Shown: positions 9,020-17,630 of the stretch, piece after piece
Layout of the letters: every line of letters starts with the position of its first letter
Position numbering within the stretch: position 1 is the stretch's first letter
Source: Sinorhizobium sp. 8-89
GTDB lineage: Bacteria > Pseudomonadota > Alphaproteobacteria > Rhizobiales > Rhizobiaceae
Direction: 5' to 3'
Length of the DNA: 64,000 nucleotides
NCBI RefSeq assembly: GCF_030124325.1
Contig: NZ_JASKLR010000001.1
Span: forward strand, 124,001-188,000
Position numbers and translations under genes: made by a program
The notes under the pieces: generated by a model
What the model was told of the DNA's origin: nothing
What the model saw: the letters and a program-made list of their open reading frames with translations, nothing else
The model's database searches: none

Positions 9020-9045
9020 GGGCCTCCTTCCGGAGGCCCTTTTTT
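9020..9045 (+). terminator. Rho-independent terminator of mmsA
   Basis: GGGCCTCC, loop TTCC, GGAGGCCC and then six T form a textbook intrinsic terminator 25 bases after the mmsA stop. Confidence 0.93.
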
Positions 9046-9217
9046 GTTGCATCTCGCGCGGTGGTACAACTAACGTGCCAATGCGCATCGTCCGAAGATT
9101 CGCGGCTCGGGGGACTCTCGGGGGATAGTGGGTCGCTCCCGGACCTATGCATTCTGTTGTGCCAGGCGCTGCCAATGTCTCTGCGCTGGCGTTTCGAGCT
9201 TGATACGGGGGAAGATC

Positions 9218-10342
9218 ATGGCCTTGAGCGAGCCACCAACGGCGCCGGCATTTCGTGACGGCCGCAACAATTTCGGGCGTTCGGCCGCTGGCGATTTCCA
9301 GCGCCTGTCCTTTCGCGGCAGCGCCAGCGAATATTTCGGGATCTGGATCGTCAATATCCTGCTGACGATTGTCACTCTTGGCATTTATTCGGCCTGGGCG
9401 AAGGTTCGCCGCAACCGTTATTTCTACGGCAACACCGTCCTGCTCGGCCGTGGCTTCGAGTACCACGCAAAGGGTGGCCAAATCCTCATTGGCCGCTTGA
9501 TCGTGCTTGCGTATCTCGCTTTTTACAACGTGATGCTGACTGTCATGCCGCTCGCCGGCATCGTGCTCGGCCTGTTGTTCTTCCTTTTCGTGCCGTGGCT
9601 TCTAGCCCGAGGTCTGCGTTTCAGCGCCCGGGTTACGAGCTACCGCAACGTGCGCTTCGACTTCGCAGGACGGGCCGGCGGGGCGTTTGTGGCCTTCATT
9701 GTCGGGCCGGTGCTTGCGGCGCTGACGCTCGGCCTCCTTGCGCCACTAGCCAGCCGCTGGTCCTACCGGTACATCGGCAACAACCTGCGCTATGGAGGGA
9801 AAGCCTTTGCGACCGATCCGTCCGTAGGTGCGATCTACAAGACGTGGCTGCTCTCGGCGGCGATGATACTGCTGGGATTGTTGATCATCGGAGTTATCTT
9901 CGCAATCAACATTACCGCAATGGCGCCCTTGATCGACGACCCCGATTCGATTTCGGGTGAGCTTCAAGCCTCAATCGGCATGCTGGCGGTGCTCATCTAC
10001 GTTTTTATGCTTGCCGTCTTCGGGACAGCGGCGCTCTTCTACCGTGCCGGGGTGCGCAATGTCGCCTGGTCCGCCACGACCTTCGATGGCAAGCATCGCT
10101 TGATGAGCGATCTCTCGCGGGTTCGCTACACTTGGATTGCGGTGTCGAACTTCGTCATCACGCTGGTAACCCTTGGGTTGATGCGGCCATGGGCCGCGGT
10201 TCGCATGGCCACCTACGTCAACGAGCACACGGCTATCCGTTTTGCGGGCGACGTCGGCGAGATTTTCTCGGCCATCCAGCAGGAGGGATCACCGGTCGGC
10301 GCGGAGTTCATGGATATAGAAGGCTTCGACTTTGGCTTCTGA
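9218..10342 (+). CDS. DUF898 (YjgN-like) multi-pass membrane protein
   Basis: The 374-residue protein contains several hydrophobic segments and the DUF898 signature: LSFRGSASEYFGIWIVNILLT near residue 30, then an ITLGIYSAWAKVRRNRYFY-type segment, and a second copy of the pattern near the C-terminus (VTLGLMRPWAAVRMATYVNEH). The internal repetition is usual for the family. Its function is unknown. The start at 9218 follows GGGGGAAGATC. The stop overlaps the start of the M48 peptidase gene by 11 bases, so the two are translationally coupled and probably act together in the membrane. Confidence 0.88.
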   Translation: MALSEPPTAPAFRDGRNNFGRSAAGDFQRLSFRGSASEYFGIWIVNILLTIVTLGIYSAWAKVRRNRYFYGNTVLLGRGFEYHAKGGQILIGRLIVLAYLAFYNVMLTVMPLAGIVLGLLFFLFVPWLLARGLRFSARVTSYRNVRFDFAGRAGGAFVAFIVGPVLAALTLGLLAPLASRWSYRYIGNNLRYGGKAFATDPSVGAIYKTWLLSAAMILLGLLIIGVIFAINITAMAPLIDDPDSISGELQASIGMLAVLIYVFMLAVFGTAALFYRAGVRNVAWSATTFDGKHRLMSDLSRVRYTWIAVSNFVITLVTLGLMRPWAAVRMATYVNEHTAIRFAGDVGEIFSAIQQEGSPVGAEFMDIEGFDFGF

Positions 10343-11393
10343 CAATTCGGCAATTGCGCTTGGCGAGTGGCATCCGGGCGGTTCTAGCCGTTCGGTGCCC
10401 TCAACGCTCGCCGAGACTGGGGAGCGCTTGGTCGTGCACGACGAAACAGGCGCGGCACTCAGCAGCGGCAAATCGTCGGCTGTCGAGATTTCGCCGCGGG
10501 TCGGCGCTGTCCCGCGTCGGATCATCTTCCCCGATGGATCGCTTTTCGAGACAAGCGACAACGATGCGATCGATCGGTTCCTCGCGCGGAAAGGGCGGGG
10601 CAGGGAAGGGATCATCTACCGGATGGAGCGGTTTCATCCGCGGCTGATCGCCTTCGTCGCGGCTGCCATCCTCCTTGGCGCGTTGATCTATCGTTTCGCC
10701 CTGCCCGCCCTCGTCGAAGTCGCCGTAGCCGTCACCCCGCCCGTCGTGCCTCGCATTATGTCGGCGAGCACGCTGGAGGCCCTGGACAGGACAGTGCTGA
10801 GCGACTCGGAGCTGGACGAGGCACGGCGCGGCAGGATTCTCGAGGGCTTCCGGGCTATAGCGGCGCTCTCCGGCGGAGGGGAAAAGGACTACACGCTCAA
10901 CTTCCGCAAGGGTGGCGCGATCGGCGCCAACGCCTTTGCCTTGCCGGACGGTACCCTGATCCTCACGGACGAACTGGTCGAACTCGCCGAAAACGACACG
11001 GAGATGATCGTCGGTGTGCTCGCCCATGAAATCGGGCACGTCGAACTCAAGCACGGTCTCCGGCAGATTTACCGCGCCGCGGGCGTTGCCGCGCTCATCA
11101 TGCTGATCGCCGGCGATATCGGCTCCGGCGCCGAGGACGTGCTCGTGCAAGGCGGCGGCCTCCTGTCACTTTCCCACTCGCGCTCAGCGGAGGCTGCGGC
11201 CGACCGGCATTCGGTCGAACTGATGATGAAGGCTGGCCGCGATCCGGCGGCGATCGCTCGTTTCTTCCAACTGCTTGAAACGAAGCTCGAAGATCACTCG
11301 GAAACCAGCATGTTTTCAACGCATCCCGGCACGCCGGAGCGGCGCGAGGCGATTCTGGATCTGATAGCCGAATTGCGGGCGCAGCCGCGATAG
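10332..11393 (+). CDS. Membrane-anchored M48-family zinc metallopeptidase
   Basis: The protein has 353 residues if started at the TTG at 10332, which overlaps the DUF898 stop and has GAAGG upstream; the start is the least certain part. A hydrophobic segment near residues 105-130 precedes the peptidase domain. Zinc motif His232-Glu233-Ile-Gly-His236 lies in VLAHEIGHVELKHGL, and the third-ligand region is RSAEAAADRHS. The C-terminal SMFSTHPGTPERREAI is typical of M48C peptidases of the BepA/LoiP sort. A soluble domain precedes the membrane segment. Envelope protein quality control is the likely role. A hairpin terminator follows. Confidence 0.88.
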   Translation: MASDNSAIALGEWHPGGSSRSVPSTLAETGERLVVHDETGAALSSGKSSAVEISPRVGAVPRRIIFPDGSLFETSDNDAIDRFLARKGRGREGIIYRMERFHPRLIAFVAAAILLGALIYRFALPALVEVAVAVTPPVVPRIMSASTLEALDRTVLSDSELDEARRGRILEGFRAIAALSGGGEKDYTLNFRKGGAIGANAFALPDGTLILTDELVELAENDTEMIVGVLAHEIGHVELKHGLRQIYRAAGVAALIMLIAGDIGSGAEDVLVQGGGLLSLSHSRSAEAAADRHSVELMMKAGRDPAAIARFFQLLETKLEDHSETSMFSTHPGTPERREAILDLIAELRAQPR

Positions 11394-11407
11394 TCGCGCA
11401 AATGAAA

Positions 11408-11431
11408 ACAGCGGGCGTTCAGGCCCGCTGT
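11408..11431 (+). terminator. Terminator after the M48 peptidase gene
   Basis: ACAGCGGGC, loop GTTCAG and GCCCGCTGT form a perfect 9-bp stem 15 bases after the stop, followed by TGTGTC rather than a pure T-run. Confidence 0.7.
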
Positions 11432-11445
11432 TGTGTCACCGTCTG

Positions 11446-11542
11446 CTGCGTGTTTCCTTGAATCGTGGTCGATTTAAGGAAACATGCAGCAATTCAAAGA
11501 GCTACAGCGCCGCGCGTCTGACTGACACGCGCGGCGCTGTAG
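11446..11542 (+). repeat. Intergenic mosaic palindromic repeat, copy 2
   Basis: The first part is the dyad GTTTCCTTGAATC ... GATTTAAGGAAAC, then CATGCAGCAATTCAAAGAG, then a near-perfect 16-bp stem (CTACAGCGCCGCGCGT, 9-nt loop, ACGCGCGGCGCTGTAG). It fills the gap between two convergent genes and probably also acts as a two-way terminator. It shares its layout with the copies at 4343, 20854 and 23754. Confidence 0.8.
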
Positions 11543-11554
11543 AGGTTCCTCCGC

Positions 11555-12598
11555 TCAATCCTGCGGCCCGTCGTTGTAACCGACCTTGTCGACCAGTTCC
11601 GACGCTTTCTTGCGGTTGGCCGCGATGTCGGCGAGCGGCAGCGTATCCGGCTTGATCGTTCCGAAGGACTTGACGATTTCGGATGGCTCGGCGCCGGCGA
11701 GCACCGGGTATTCGAACACCTGCTCGGCATAGATCTTCTGCGCTTCGCCTTCGGACAGGAACTCCATCAGCTTGATGGCGTTGTCCTTGTTCGGCGAGTT
11801 CTTGGCGAGGGCCATGCCGGAGATGTTGACATGGGTGCCGCGGTTCTTGCTGTTCGGGAACAGGACCTTGATGGCCGCTGCCCATTCCTTCTGCTCCGGC
11901 TCCTTTTCGTTGGTCATCATGAGACCGACGTAGTAGCTGTTGCCGAGGGCGAGGTCGCATTCGCCCGCGAGAATGGCCTTCGCCTGGTCGCGGTCGCCGC
12001 CGTCCGGCTTCTTGGCGAGGTTGTTCCTGAGACCCGTCAGCCATTTCTCCGCTTCCGCTTCGCCGTGATGGGCGACCATCGAGGCGAAGAGGCCGACATT
12101 GTAGGAATGCTGGCCGTCTCGCGTGCAGATCTTGCCCTTCCACTTCGGATCGGCGAGTTCTTCGTAGGTGATGTCGTTCTCGGCGACGCGCTCCTTCGAG
12201 GCGTAGACGACGCGGCCGCGCGTCGTCAGGCCGAACCAGTTGCCCTCGGGATCGCGGAAATGTGCCGGAATGTCCTTGTTGATCGTCTCGTTCGTTACAG
12301 GCTGGGTGATGCCGGCGTCCTTCGCCTCGGTGAGGCGGCTGATATCGACAGTCAGGATGACGTCGGCAGGGGAGTTTGCCCCTTCCGCCTGGATGCGCTC
12401 GACAAGACCCTTGTCAAGGAAGAGCACGTTGGTGGTGATGCCGGTTTCCTTGGTGAAGGCATCCAGCAGGGGCTGGATGAGATCCGGCTGGCGATAGGAA
12501 TAGATGTTGACCTCGCCGTCTGCCCAGACGGGCGCCGTCGAAGCAAATAGTGTCGCCGTTACCGACAGCGCCCCGATCATCAATCTTGACATGCGCAT
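11555..12598 (-). CDS. fbpA: Periplasmic Fe(III)-binding protein of an iron ABC transporter
   Basis: The 347-residue protein has a Sec signal peptide cleaved after about residue 26 (VWADGEVNIYSYR). The mature fold is the class D extracellular iron-binding type, with the adjacent Tyr222-Tyr223 in GNSYYVGLM that coordinates Fe(III) in FbpA/FutA proteins. It delivers ferric iron in the periplasm. No permease or ATPase gene follows, so it is an orphan binding protein here. It is divergent from the iron regulator rirA with a 192-base intergenic region, and iron repression by RirA is the obvious inference. Confidence 0.9.
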   Translation of the reverse strand: MRMSRLMIGALSVTATLFASTAPVWADGEVNIYSYRQPDLIQPLLDAFTKETGITTNVLFLDKGLVERIQAEGANSPADVILTVDISRLTEAKDAGITQPVTNETINKDIPAHFRDPEGNWFGLTTRGRVVYASKERVAENDITYEELADPKWKGKICTRDGQHSYNVGLFASMVAHHGEAEAEKWLTGLRNNLAKKPDGGDRDQAKAILAGECDLALGNSYYVGLMMTNEKEPEQKEWAAAIKVLFPNSKNRGTHVNISGMALAKNSPNKDNAIKLMEFLSEGEAQKIYAEQVFEYPVLAGAEPSEIVKSFGTIKPDTLPLADIAANRKKASELVDKVGYNDGPQD

Positions 12599-12719
12599 GT
12601 TGCCCTCCGCTTTCGCTTTGCATGTAACTTAACAAAATCGGTCATCTTTCTGACGCTGCGCGCACGGACAGTCAACAGCGAAACGGTGGCCGTCAACCAG
12701 AAGTGATTTTTTGCTGTTT

Positions 12720-12736
12720 TTTGGAATTGTTCCAAA
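12720..12736. promoter_or_regulatory. 17-bp palindrome resembling an Irr ICE box, upstream of rirA
   Basis: TTTGGAA-TTG-TTCCAAA is a perfect dyad 54 bases before the rirA start. The ICE element bound by Irr in rhizobia is of the TTTAGAA-N3-TTCTAAA form, so this differs only by a symmetric A-to-G change. The position suits repression of rirA when iron is low. The assignment is inferred. Confidence 0.5.
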
Positions 12737-12790
12737 CTGTGATCCGTCCTATATGATGAAAAGATGAATTTCTCGATCCCGGAGTGAATT

Positions 12791-13255
12791 ATGCGTCTGA
12801 CGAAGCAAACGAACTACGCTGTTCGCATGCTGATGTACTGTGCAGCGAACGGCGAGAAGCTCAGCCGCATCCCTGAGATCGCCAAGGCCTATGGCGTCTC
12901 CGAGTTGTTCCTGTTCAAGATTTTGCAGCCCTTGACCAAAGCGGGTCTGGTGGAAACGGTGCGTGGCCGCAATGGCGGTGTACGACTGCCGAAGCCGGCA
13001 TCGGAAATCAGCCTCTTCGACGTCGTCAAGGTCACCGAGGACAGCTTTGCCATGGCGGAATGCTTCGAGGCTGGTGAAATCGACTGCCCGTTGGTGGATA
13101 GTTGCGGCCTCAATTCGGCTCTGCGCAAGGCGTTGAATGCTTTTTTCGAAGTGCTTCAGGGCTATTCGATCGACGATCTGGTCAAGGCCAGACCGCAGAT
13201 CAACTTCCTTCTGGGCCTTGACGAAACGGCACAGGTGCGGACCACGGCGGCCTGA
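12791..13255 (+). CDS. rirA: Rrf2-family iron-responsive regulator RirA
   Basis: The 154-residue protein starts MRLTKQTNYAVRMLMYCA with the Rrf2 winged-helix domain, and the recognition region is GVSELFLFKILQPL. Cys91, Cys99 and Cys105 are spaced as in RirA, whose Fe-S cluster senses iron. With its cluster it represses siderophore and iron-uptake genes in rhizobia. It is divergent from fbpA, a likely target, and a palindrome like an Irr site lies upstream. The close match of the N-terminus and the Cys pattern separates it from NsrR and IscR. Confidence 0.95.
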   Translation: MRLTKQTNYAVRMLMYCAANGEKLSRIPEIAKAYGVSELFLFKILQPLTKAGLVETVRGRNGGVRLPKPASEISLFDVVKVTEDSFAMAECFEAGEIDCPLVDSCGLNSALRKALNAFFEVLQGYSIDDLVKARPQINFLLGLDETAQVRTTAA

Positions 13256-13268
13256 TTGGCGCGTCATG

Positions 13269-13289
13269 GCGGCCGTGCCTTGCGGCCGC
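13269..13289 (+). terminator. Possible hairpin after rirA
   Basis: GCGGCC and GGCCGC form a short GC stem 13 bases after the rirA stop. There is no T-run, so it is weak evidence. Confidence 0.3.
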
Positions 13290-13291
13290 GA

Positions 13292-13574
13292 TTAGTCCGG
13301 CAAGTATTCCCTTAGAATGAACTCGATAGCCGTGGGATCGATTTCCGATTTGTCGATGCGGAAGTCCGCGCCGTATTCTTCCAGGCTCTGGAAGTAAGGG
13401 TCGCCCGGCGACGACGATATGACGCCGATCGGGCCAATGAAGCCCTGATGCCTCAGCGCGGGAACGGTCTCGCGGAAGTCGCCCCGAGGATGCACGAGAT
13501 TGTTTGCTGATCAGTCCGCTGAGGATCAGGTTCGCCGCAGGGTCATCGTCAACGAGCAAGATGTGCGCTTTCAT
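13292..13574 (-). pseudogene. Truncated two-component receiver domain
   Basis: The start encodes MKAHILLVDDDPAANLILSG, the beta1-alpha1 part of a CheY-like receiver with its acidic pair. In another frame the end encodes GDFRETVPALRHQGFIGPIG and a conserved-Lys region (FRIDKSEID). The stretch that should hold beta3 and the phospho-acceptor Asp is missing, apparently by an internal deletion that also shifts the frame near 13495-13500. It is a remnant, probably non-functional, next to a broken LuxR gene. Confidence 0.6.
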
Positions 13575-13666
13575 GGCCGTTCACATCCCTGATTGATCGG
13601 CTGCGCATGCGGGGAGCATGTGCGCCAGGATCTACCGGCGGCGCGCCGGCAACTTCACTGGATAAT

Positions 13667-14466
13667 TTATTCTCGTATCGCTTTCGCGACCATTTGTGTC
13701 CGGTTGACCACGTCGAGCTTCTTGAGGATCGTCGCGGTATGGGAATTCACGGTGTGTTCCGGGACCGAGACGATCAAGGCGATTTCACTGGCCGTTTTTC
13801 CGTGGGAAATCCACTTGAGTATCTCAGTCTCGCTGGGGGTCAGGCCGATGCCAGCCTTGTTGGTGAGTGTTGCCCGATAGAAATGGTCGAAGGCCGATGC
13901 CGCGCTGTAGCATAGCTCGTAGTGCGCGGCCTGCCCGACGTCCTTGCCATCCCCAAGGAAGAGCACAGCGTAGCGCGCTCCGGTCGTTGCCGTGCTGACA
14001 GGCACGCAAAGCAAAAGCTCGAAACCGAGTTGGGCAAGCAGATTCTGGCCTGACCCGAGGACCGGATCATCGGCCCGCCATACCGACGAGATATTCGAGG
14101 CATGCAAGGCCTTGTAGACTATGGAATCGCTGAAACGGTGACGTTTGTCGTATTCCTCGGCGAGGCCGGAGGGAAGGTCGTGGAGGATCAGTCGAGCGGA
14201 AAGTATGCAGGATCGTTCTCGTTGCCGAGTTGCAGGACGCCGAAATGCCCGAAGCCGAAACGCAGCGCCAATGTATGGAAAATACGGAAGAAATCCACGC
14301 GGTTGAGAGCCCTCTCCAGCTCCTCGTGAAGATCGTATCGTCTGTGATTTTTCTCCAAGTCCGCCACGCGCCGGCTATCTCCCCATGGCCGTGCGGCAGC
14401 TTGCCAGCCAACATGACATGGACAGCAGTTCCATGTCGGCGGCGAAGCCCTCTCTACGGAATTCAT
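13667..14466 (-). pseudogene. Frameshifted LuxR-family regulator (autoinducer-binding type)
   Basis: The first frame contains ELERALNRVDFFRIFHTLAL, the beginning of an autoinducer-binding domain, and stops near 14188. The next frame continues without a gap of sense as LILHDLPSGLAEEYDKRHRF and runs to a complete GerE-type HTH (LTPSETEILKWISHGKTASE, then a VSVPEHTVNSHTATIL recognition helix). One base change near 14190-14195 joins the halves. The N-terminal start is unclear because the residues before the domain look non-coding. No acyl-homoserine-lactone synthase gene lies in the window, so it was a LuxR solo. It could be a recent pseudogene or a sequence error. Confidence 0.7.
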
Positions 14467-14906
14467 CCACGCCGAATATCCCTCCGGTATCCGTGTGCAT
14501 TCTATTGCACGCCGGGCGCTGCGTTTCTACCGCACTATTTTGGGGAGGCTGCACGCGATGTCGAACCGCGACAAGCGCTTGCCCGGAAGGCCGAATAGCC
14601 CGCGCCACGGTGCGTCTTTCTGGCGCGCCAGGTGCATCGTTGCCGGAAAGCGCTGTCAATTCTTGGGCACAGGCAGTAAATGCCCGCGCAAGATGCCACC
14701 GCGGGAGGGGTACCGAGGTCGTGTTCGAAAGTCGTGGACAGTCGCGCAGGCTCTGTTTGCGGAAGAATTTTTCGCATAGACAAATTTCTGCAGTGACTTA
14801 TTGCATTGCGACGCCAAATGTCGTTCCATCCGCCCTTGACCGGGTGTAAAACGCACTCCGCGTCAGGCAAATACGAGAACAAAAAACAAATCTGGGAAGC
14901 AAGCTC
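14467..14906. other. Intergenic region upstream of dppA
   Basis: I see no supportable gene in these 440 bases. The last 150 bases become A/T-rich and should hold the dpp promoter. I could not identify a specific operator. Confidence 0.5.
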
Positions 14907-16502
14907 ATGAAAAAGCTCACTACTCTCTTCGCAGCGACGGCGCTTGCCACGCTGATGGCCGGCTCCGCCTGGTCGAAGACGTTCGTTTACTGCTCTGAAG
15001 GTTCACCGGAAGGCTTTGATCCCGGCCTCTACACGGCCGGTACGACATTCGATGCTGCCGCGCATACCGTTTACAACCGCCTTCTCGAATTCAAGAAGGG
15101 CACGACGGAGACCGAGCCGGGGCTTGCTGAGAGCTGGACGATTTCCGACGATGGCCTCGAATACACGTTCAAGCTGCGTCCGGGTGTCAAGTTCCAGACG
15201 ACCGAGTTCTTCACTCCGAGCCGTGAACTGAACGCCGACGACGTGATCTTCTCGCTCGAGCGTCAGTGGAAGTCCGACCATCCGTGGCATGGCTACGTGA
15301 CCGGCGGTTCCTGGGAATATTTCGCGGGCATGGGTCTGCCGGATGTGCTCGAGTCGATCGAGAAGGTCGACGACATGACCGTGAAGATCAAGCTGAAGCG
15401 CAAGGAGGCACCGTTCCTCGCCAACCTGGCGATGCCTTTCGCTTCGATCATGTCGAAGGAATATGCCGACAAGCTGCAGGCTGAAGGCAAGATGAACCAG
15501 CTTAACCAGATGCCGCTCGGCACCGGTCCGTTCGCCTTCGTCGGCTATCAGCAGGATGCGGTCATTCGTTACAAGGCCCATCCGGACTATTGGGGCGGAA
15601 AACAGAAGATCGACGATCTGGTATTCGCGATCACTACGGATGCAGCCGTTCGCTTCCAGAAGCTGCAGGCCGGCGAATGCCACCTGATGCCCTATCCGAA
15701 CGCGGCCGATGTCGAAGCCATGAAGGCCGATCCGAACCTCAAGGTGATGGAGCAGGCCGGCCTCAACGTCGCCTATCTCGCCTACAACACGACGCAGCCC
15801 CCCTTCGACAAGGTTGAAGTCCGCAAGGCGCTGAATAAAGCGATCAATAAGCAGGCGATCGTCGACGCCGTCTTCCAGGGTCAGGCCACCCCGGCGACGA
15901 ACCCGATTCCGCCGACGATGTGGTCCTATGACGACACCATCGAAGACGATACCTACGAGCCGGAAGTCGCCAAGAAGATGCTTGAGGATGCCGGCGTCAA
16001 GGATCTCTCGATGAAGGTCTGGGCGATGCCAGTTGCGCGGCCGTACATGCTGAACGCACGCCGCGCTGCGGAACTGATGCAGGCCGACTTCGCCAAGGTC
16101 GGCGTCAAGGTCGAGATCGTCTCCTATGAGTGGGCCGAATATCTCGAAAAGTCCAAGGCGAAGGATCGCGACGGTGCGGTGATTCTCGGCTGGACCGGTG
16201 ACAATGGTGATCCGGACAACTTCCTCGACACCCTGCTTGGCTGCGACGCTGTGGGCGGCAACAACCGCGCTCAGTGGTGCAACAAGGAGTTCGATGACTT
16301 GGTGACCAAGGCCAAGGAAGCAACTGACGTTGCAGAGCGCACCAAGCTCTACGAACAGGCTCAGGCCGTCTTCAAGAAGGAAGCGCCCTGGGCAACGCTC
16401 GACCACTCGCTCTCCATCGTCCCGATGCGCAAGAACGTCGAAGGCTTCGTGCAGAGCCCGCTCGGCGACTTTGCTTTCGACGGCGTTGATATTGTAGAGT
16501 AA
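14907..16502 (+). CDS. dppA: Dipeptide ABC transporter, periplasmic binding protein
   Basis: The 531-residue protein has a signal peptide of about 23 residues (MKKLTTLFAATALATLMAGS) and belongs to the SBP_bac_5 family. Its mature start KTFVYCSEGSPEGFDPGLYT and the later segment GPFAFVGYQQDAVIRYKAHPDYWG are typical of DppA. It binds dipeptides, and in enterobacteria also 5-aminolevulinate and haem, in the periplasm. It heads a five-gene operon with the two permeases and two ATPases that follow. A hairpin in the gap before dppB may make this gene the most highly expressed of the operon. Confidence 0.93.
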   Translation: MKKLTTLFAATALATLMAGSAWSKTFVYCSEGSPEGFDPGLYTAGTTFDAAAHTVYNRLLEFKKGTTETEPGLAESWTISDDGLEYTFKLRPGVKFQTTEFFTPSRELNADDVIFSLERQWKSDHPWHGYVTGGSWEYFAGMGLPDVLESIEKVDDMTVKIKLKRKEAPFLANLAMPFASIMSKEYADKLQAEGKMNQLNQMPLGTGPFAFVGYQQDAVIRYKAHPDYWGGKQKIDDLVFAITTDAAVRFQKLQAGECHLMPYPNAADVEAMKADPNLKVMEQAGLNVAYLAYNTTQPPFDKVEVRKALNKAINKQAIVDAVFQGQATPATNPIPPTMWSYDDTIEDDTYEPEVAKKMLEDAGVKDLSMKVWAMPVARPYMLNARRAAELMQADFAKVGVKVEIVSYEWAEYLEKSKAKDRDGAVILGWTGDNGDPDNFLDTLLGCDAVGGNNRAQWCNKEFDDLVTKAKEATDVAERTKLYEQAQAVFKKEAPWATLDHSLSIVPMRKNVEGFVQSPLGDFAFDGVDIVE

Positions 16503-16522
16503 TCTTACCGACTGACCCGAAG

Positions 16523-16550
16523 GGGGCGTTTGCCGTTGGGCGAGCGCCCC
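16523..16550 (+). terminator. Hairpin between dppA and dppB
   Basis: GGGGCG and CGCCCC form a stem with a 16-nt loop, followed by TCTTCCTTTTT. It could act as a partial terminator or mRNA stabiliser that raises the binding protein over the membrane components, as is common in ABC operons. Confidence 0.5.
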
Positions 16551-16615
16551 TCTTCCTTTTTGCCAGTGCCGCCGCTTAAGCGAGTCCGCGGGCACGAGTG
16601 GCATGAGGTTTGACT

Positions 16616-17620
16616 ATGTTCCGATTCCTCCTGGGGCGCTTGGCAGTGCTGATTCCGACATTCATCGGGGTCTCTATCATCGCCTTTTCCTTCATTCGTC
16701 TGCTTCCTGGTGACCCGGTTGCGCTGCTTTCCGGCGAACGGGTGATGTCGCCGGAGCGACACGCCGAAATTTCTCACCAATTGGGCTTCGACCGCCACAT
16801 CGTCGTGCAGTACCTGGATTATCTCTGGGGCGTTCTTCGCGGTGATTTCGGACTGTCGATCGTCACCAAGAAACCCGTGATCGATCAGTTCCTGGAACTC
16901 TTCCCGGCGACGGTCGAGCTATCGCTCTGCGCTATCATCTTCGCCGTCGTCGTCGGCATCCCGGCGGGTGTCATTGCGGCGATCAAGCGCGGGTCCATCT
17001 TCGACCAGATCATCATGGGCACTGCGCTCGTCGGCTTCTCGATGCCGATTTTCTGGTGGGGCCTGCTTTTGATCATCGTCGTCTCCGGCATGTTGCAGTG
17101 GACTCCGGTGTCCGGACGTATCTCGCTGATGTTCTTCTTTCCGTCGGTGACCGGCTTCATGCTGATCGATTCGCTGTTGTCGGGGCAGGAGGGAGCGTTC
17201 CAGTCGGCCTTCAATCACCTCATTCTGCCGACGATTGTGCTCGGCACCATTCCGCTCGCCGTGATCGCGCGCCAGACCCGCTCGGCGATGCTCGAGGTGC
17301 TTTCCGAGGACTATGTGCGCACGGCACGGGCCAAGGGACTTTCCACGTTCCGGGTGGTCGGCATCCACGCCTTGCGCAACGCGATGATTCCGGTGGTAAC
17401 CACCATCGGCCTGCAGATCGGTGTGATGCTGGCGGGCGCGATCCTGACGGAGACGATCTTCTCCTGGCCCGGTATCGGCAAATGGATGGTCGATTCGGTG
17501 TTCCGGCGCGACTATGCCGTCATCCAGGGCGGCCTCCTGATCATCGCCGGCGTCATCATGCTGGTAAACCTTGCCGTGGATCTGCTCTACGGCCTGATCA
17601 ACCCTCGTATCCGGCATTGA
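16616..17620 (+). CDS. dppB: Dipeptide ABC transporter permease
   Basis: The 334-residue inner-membrane protein has a hydrophobic first segment (FLLGRLAVLIPTFIGVSIIA), an extended periplasmic loop typical of DppB/OppB, and the ATPase-contact EAA motif near VRTARAKGLSTFRVVGIHAL. I chose the ATG at 16616 because GAGG lies 7 bases upstream; a TTG six bases earlier would be too close. It pairs with dppC. Confidence 0.93.
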   Translation: MFRFLLGRLAVLIPTFIGVSIIAFSFIRLLPGDPVALLSGERVMSPERHAEISHQLGFDRHIVVQYLDYLWGVLRGDFGLSIVTKKPVIDQFLELFPATVELSLCAIIFAVVVGIPAGVIAAIKRGSIFDQIIMGTALVGFSMPIFWWGLLLIIVVSGMLQWTPVSGRISLMFFFPSVTGFMLIDSLLSGQEGAFQSAFNHLILPTIVLGTIPLAVIARQTRSAMLEVLSEDYVRTARAKGLSTFRVVGIHALRNAMIPVVTTIGLQIGVMLAGAILTETIFSWPGIGKWMVDSVFRRDYAVIQGGLLIIAGVIMLVNLAVDLLYGLINPRIRH

Positions 17621-17630
17621 GGAGGGCGAT

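Noticed and set aside
7462-9069. 535-codon minus-strand frame opposite mmsA
   Set aside because: It has no start signal or domain and is explained by codon bias of mmsA.
15003-16604. 533-codon minus-strand frame opposite dppA
   Set aside because: It is the shadow of a highly biased gene in an intact dpp operon.
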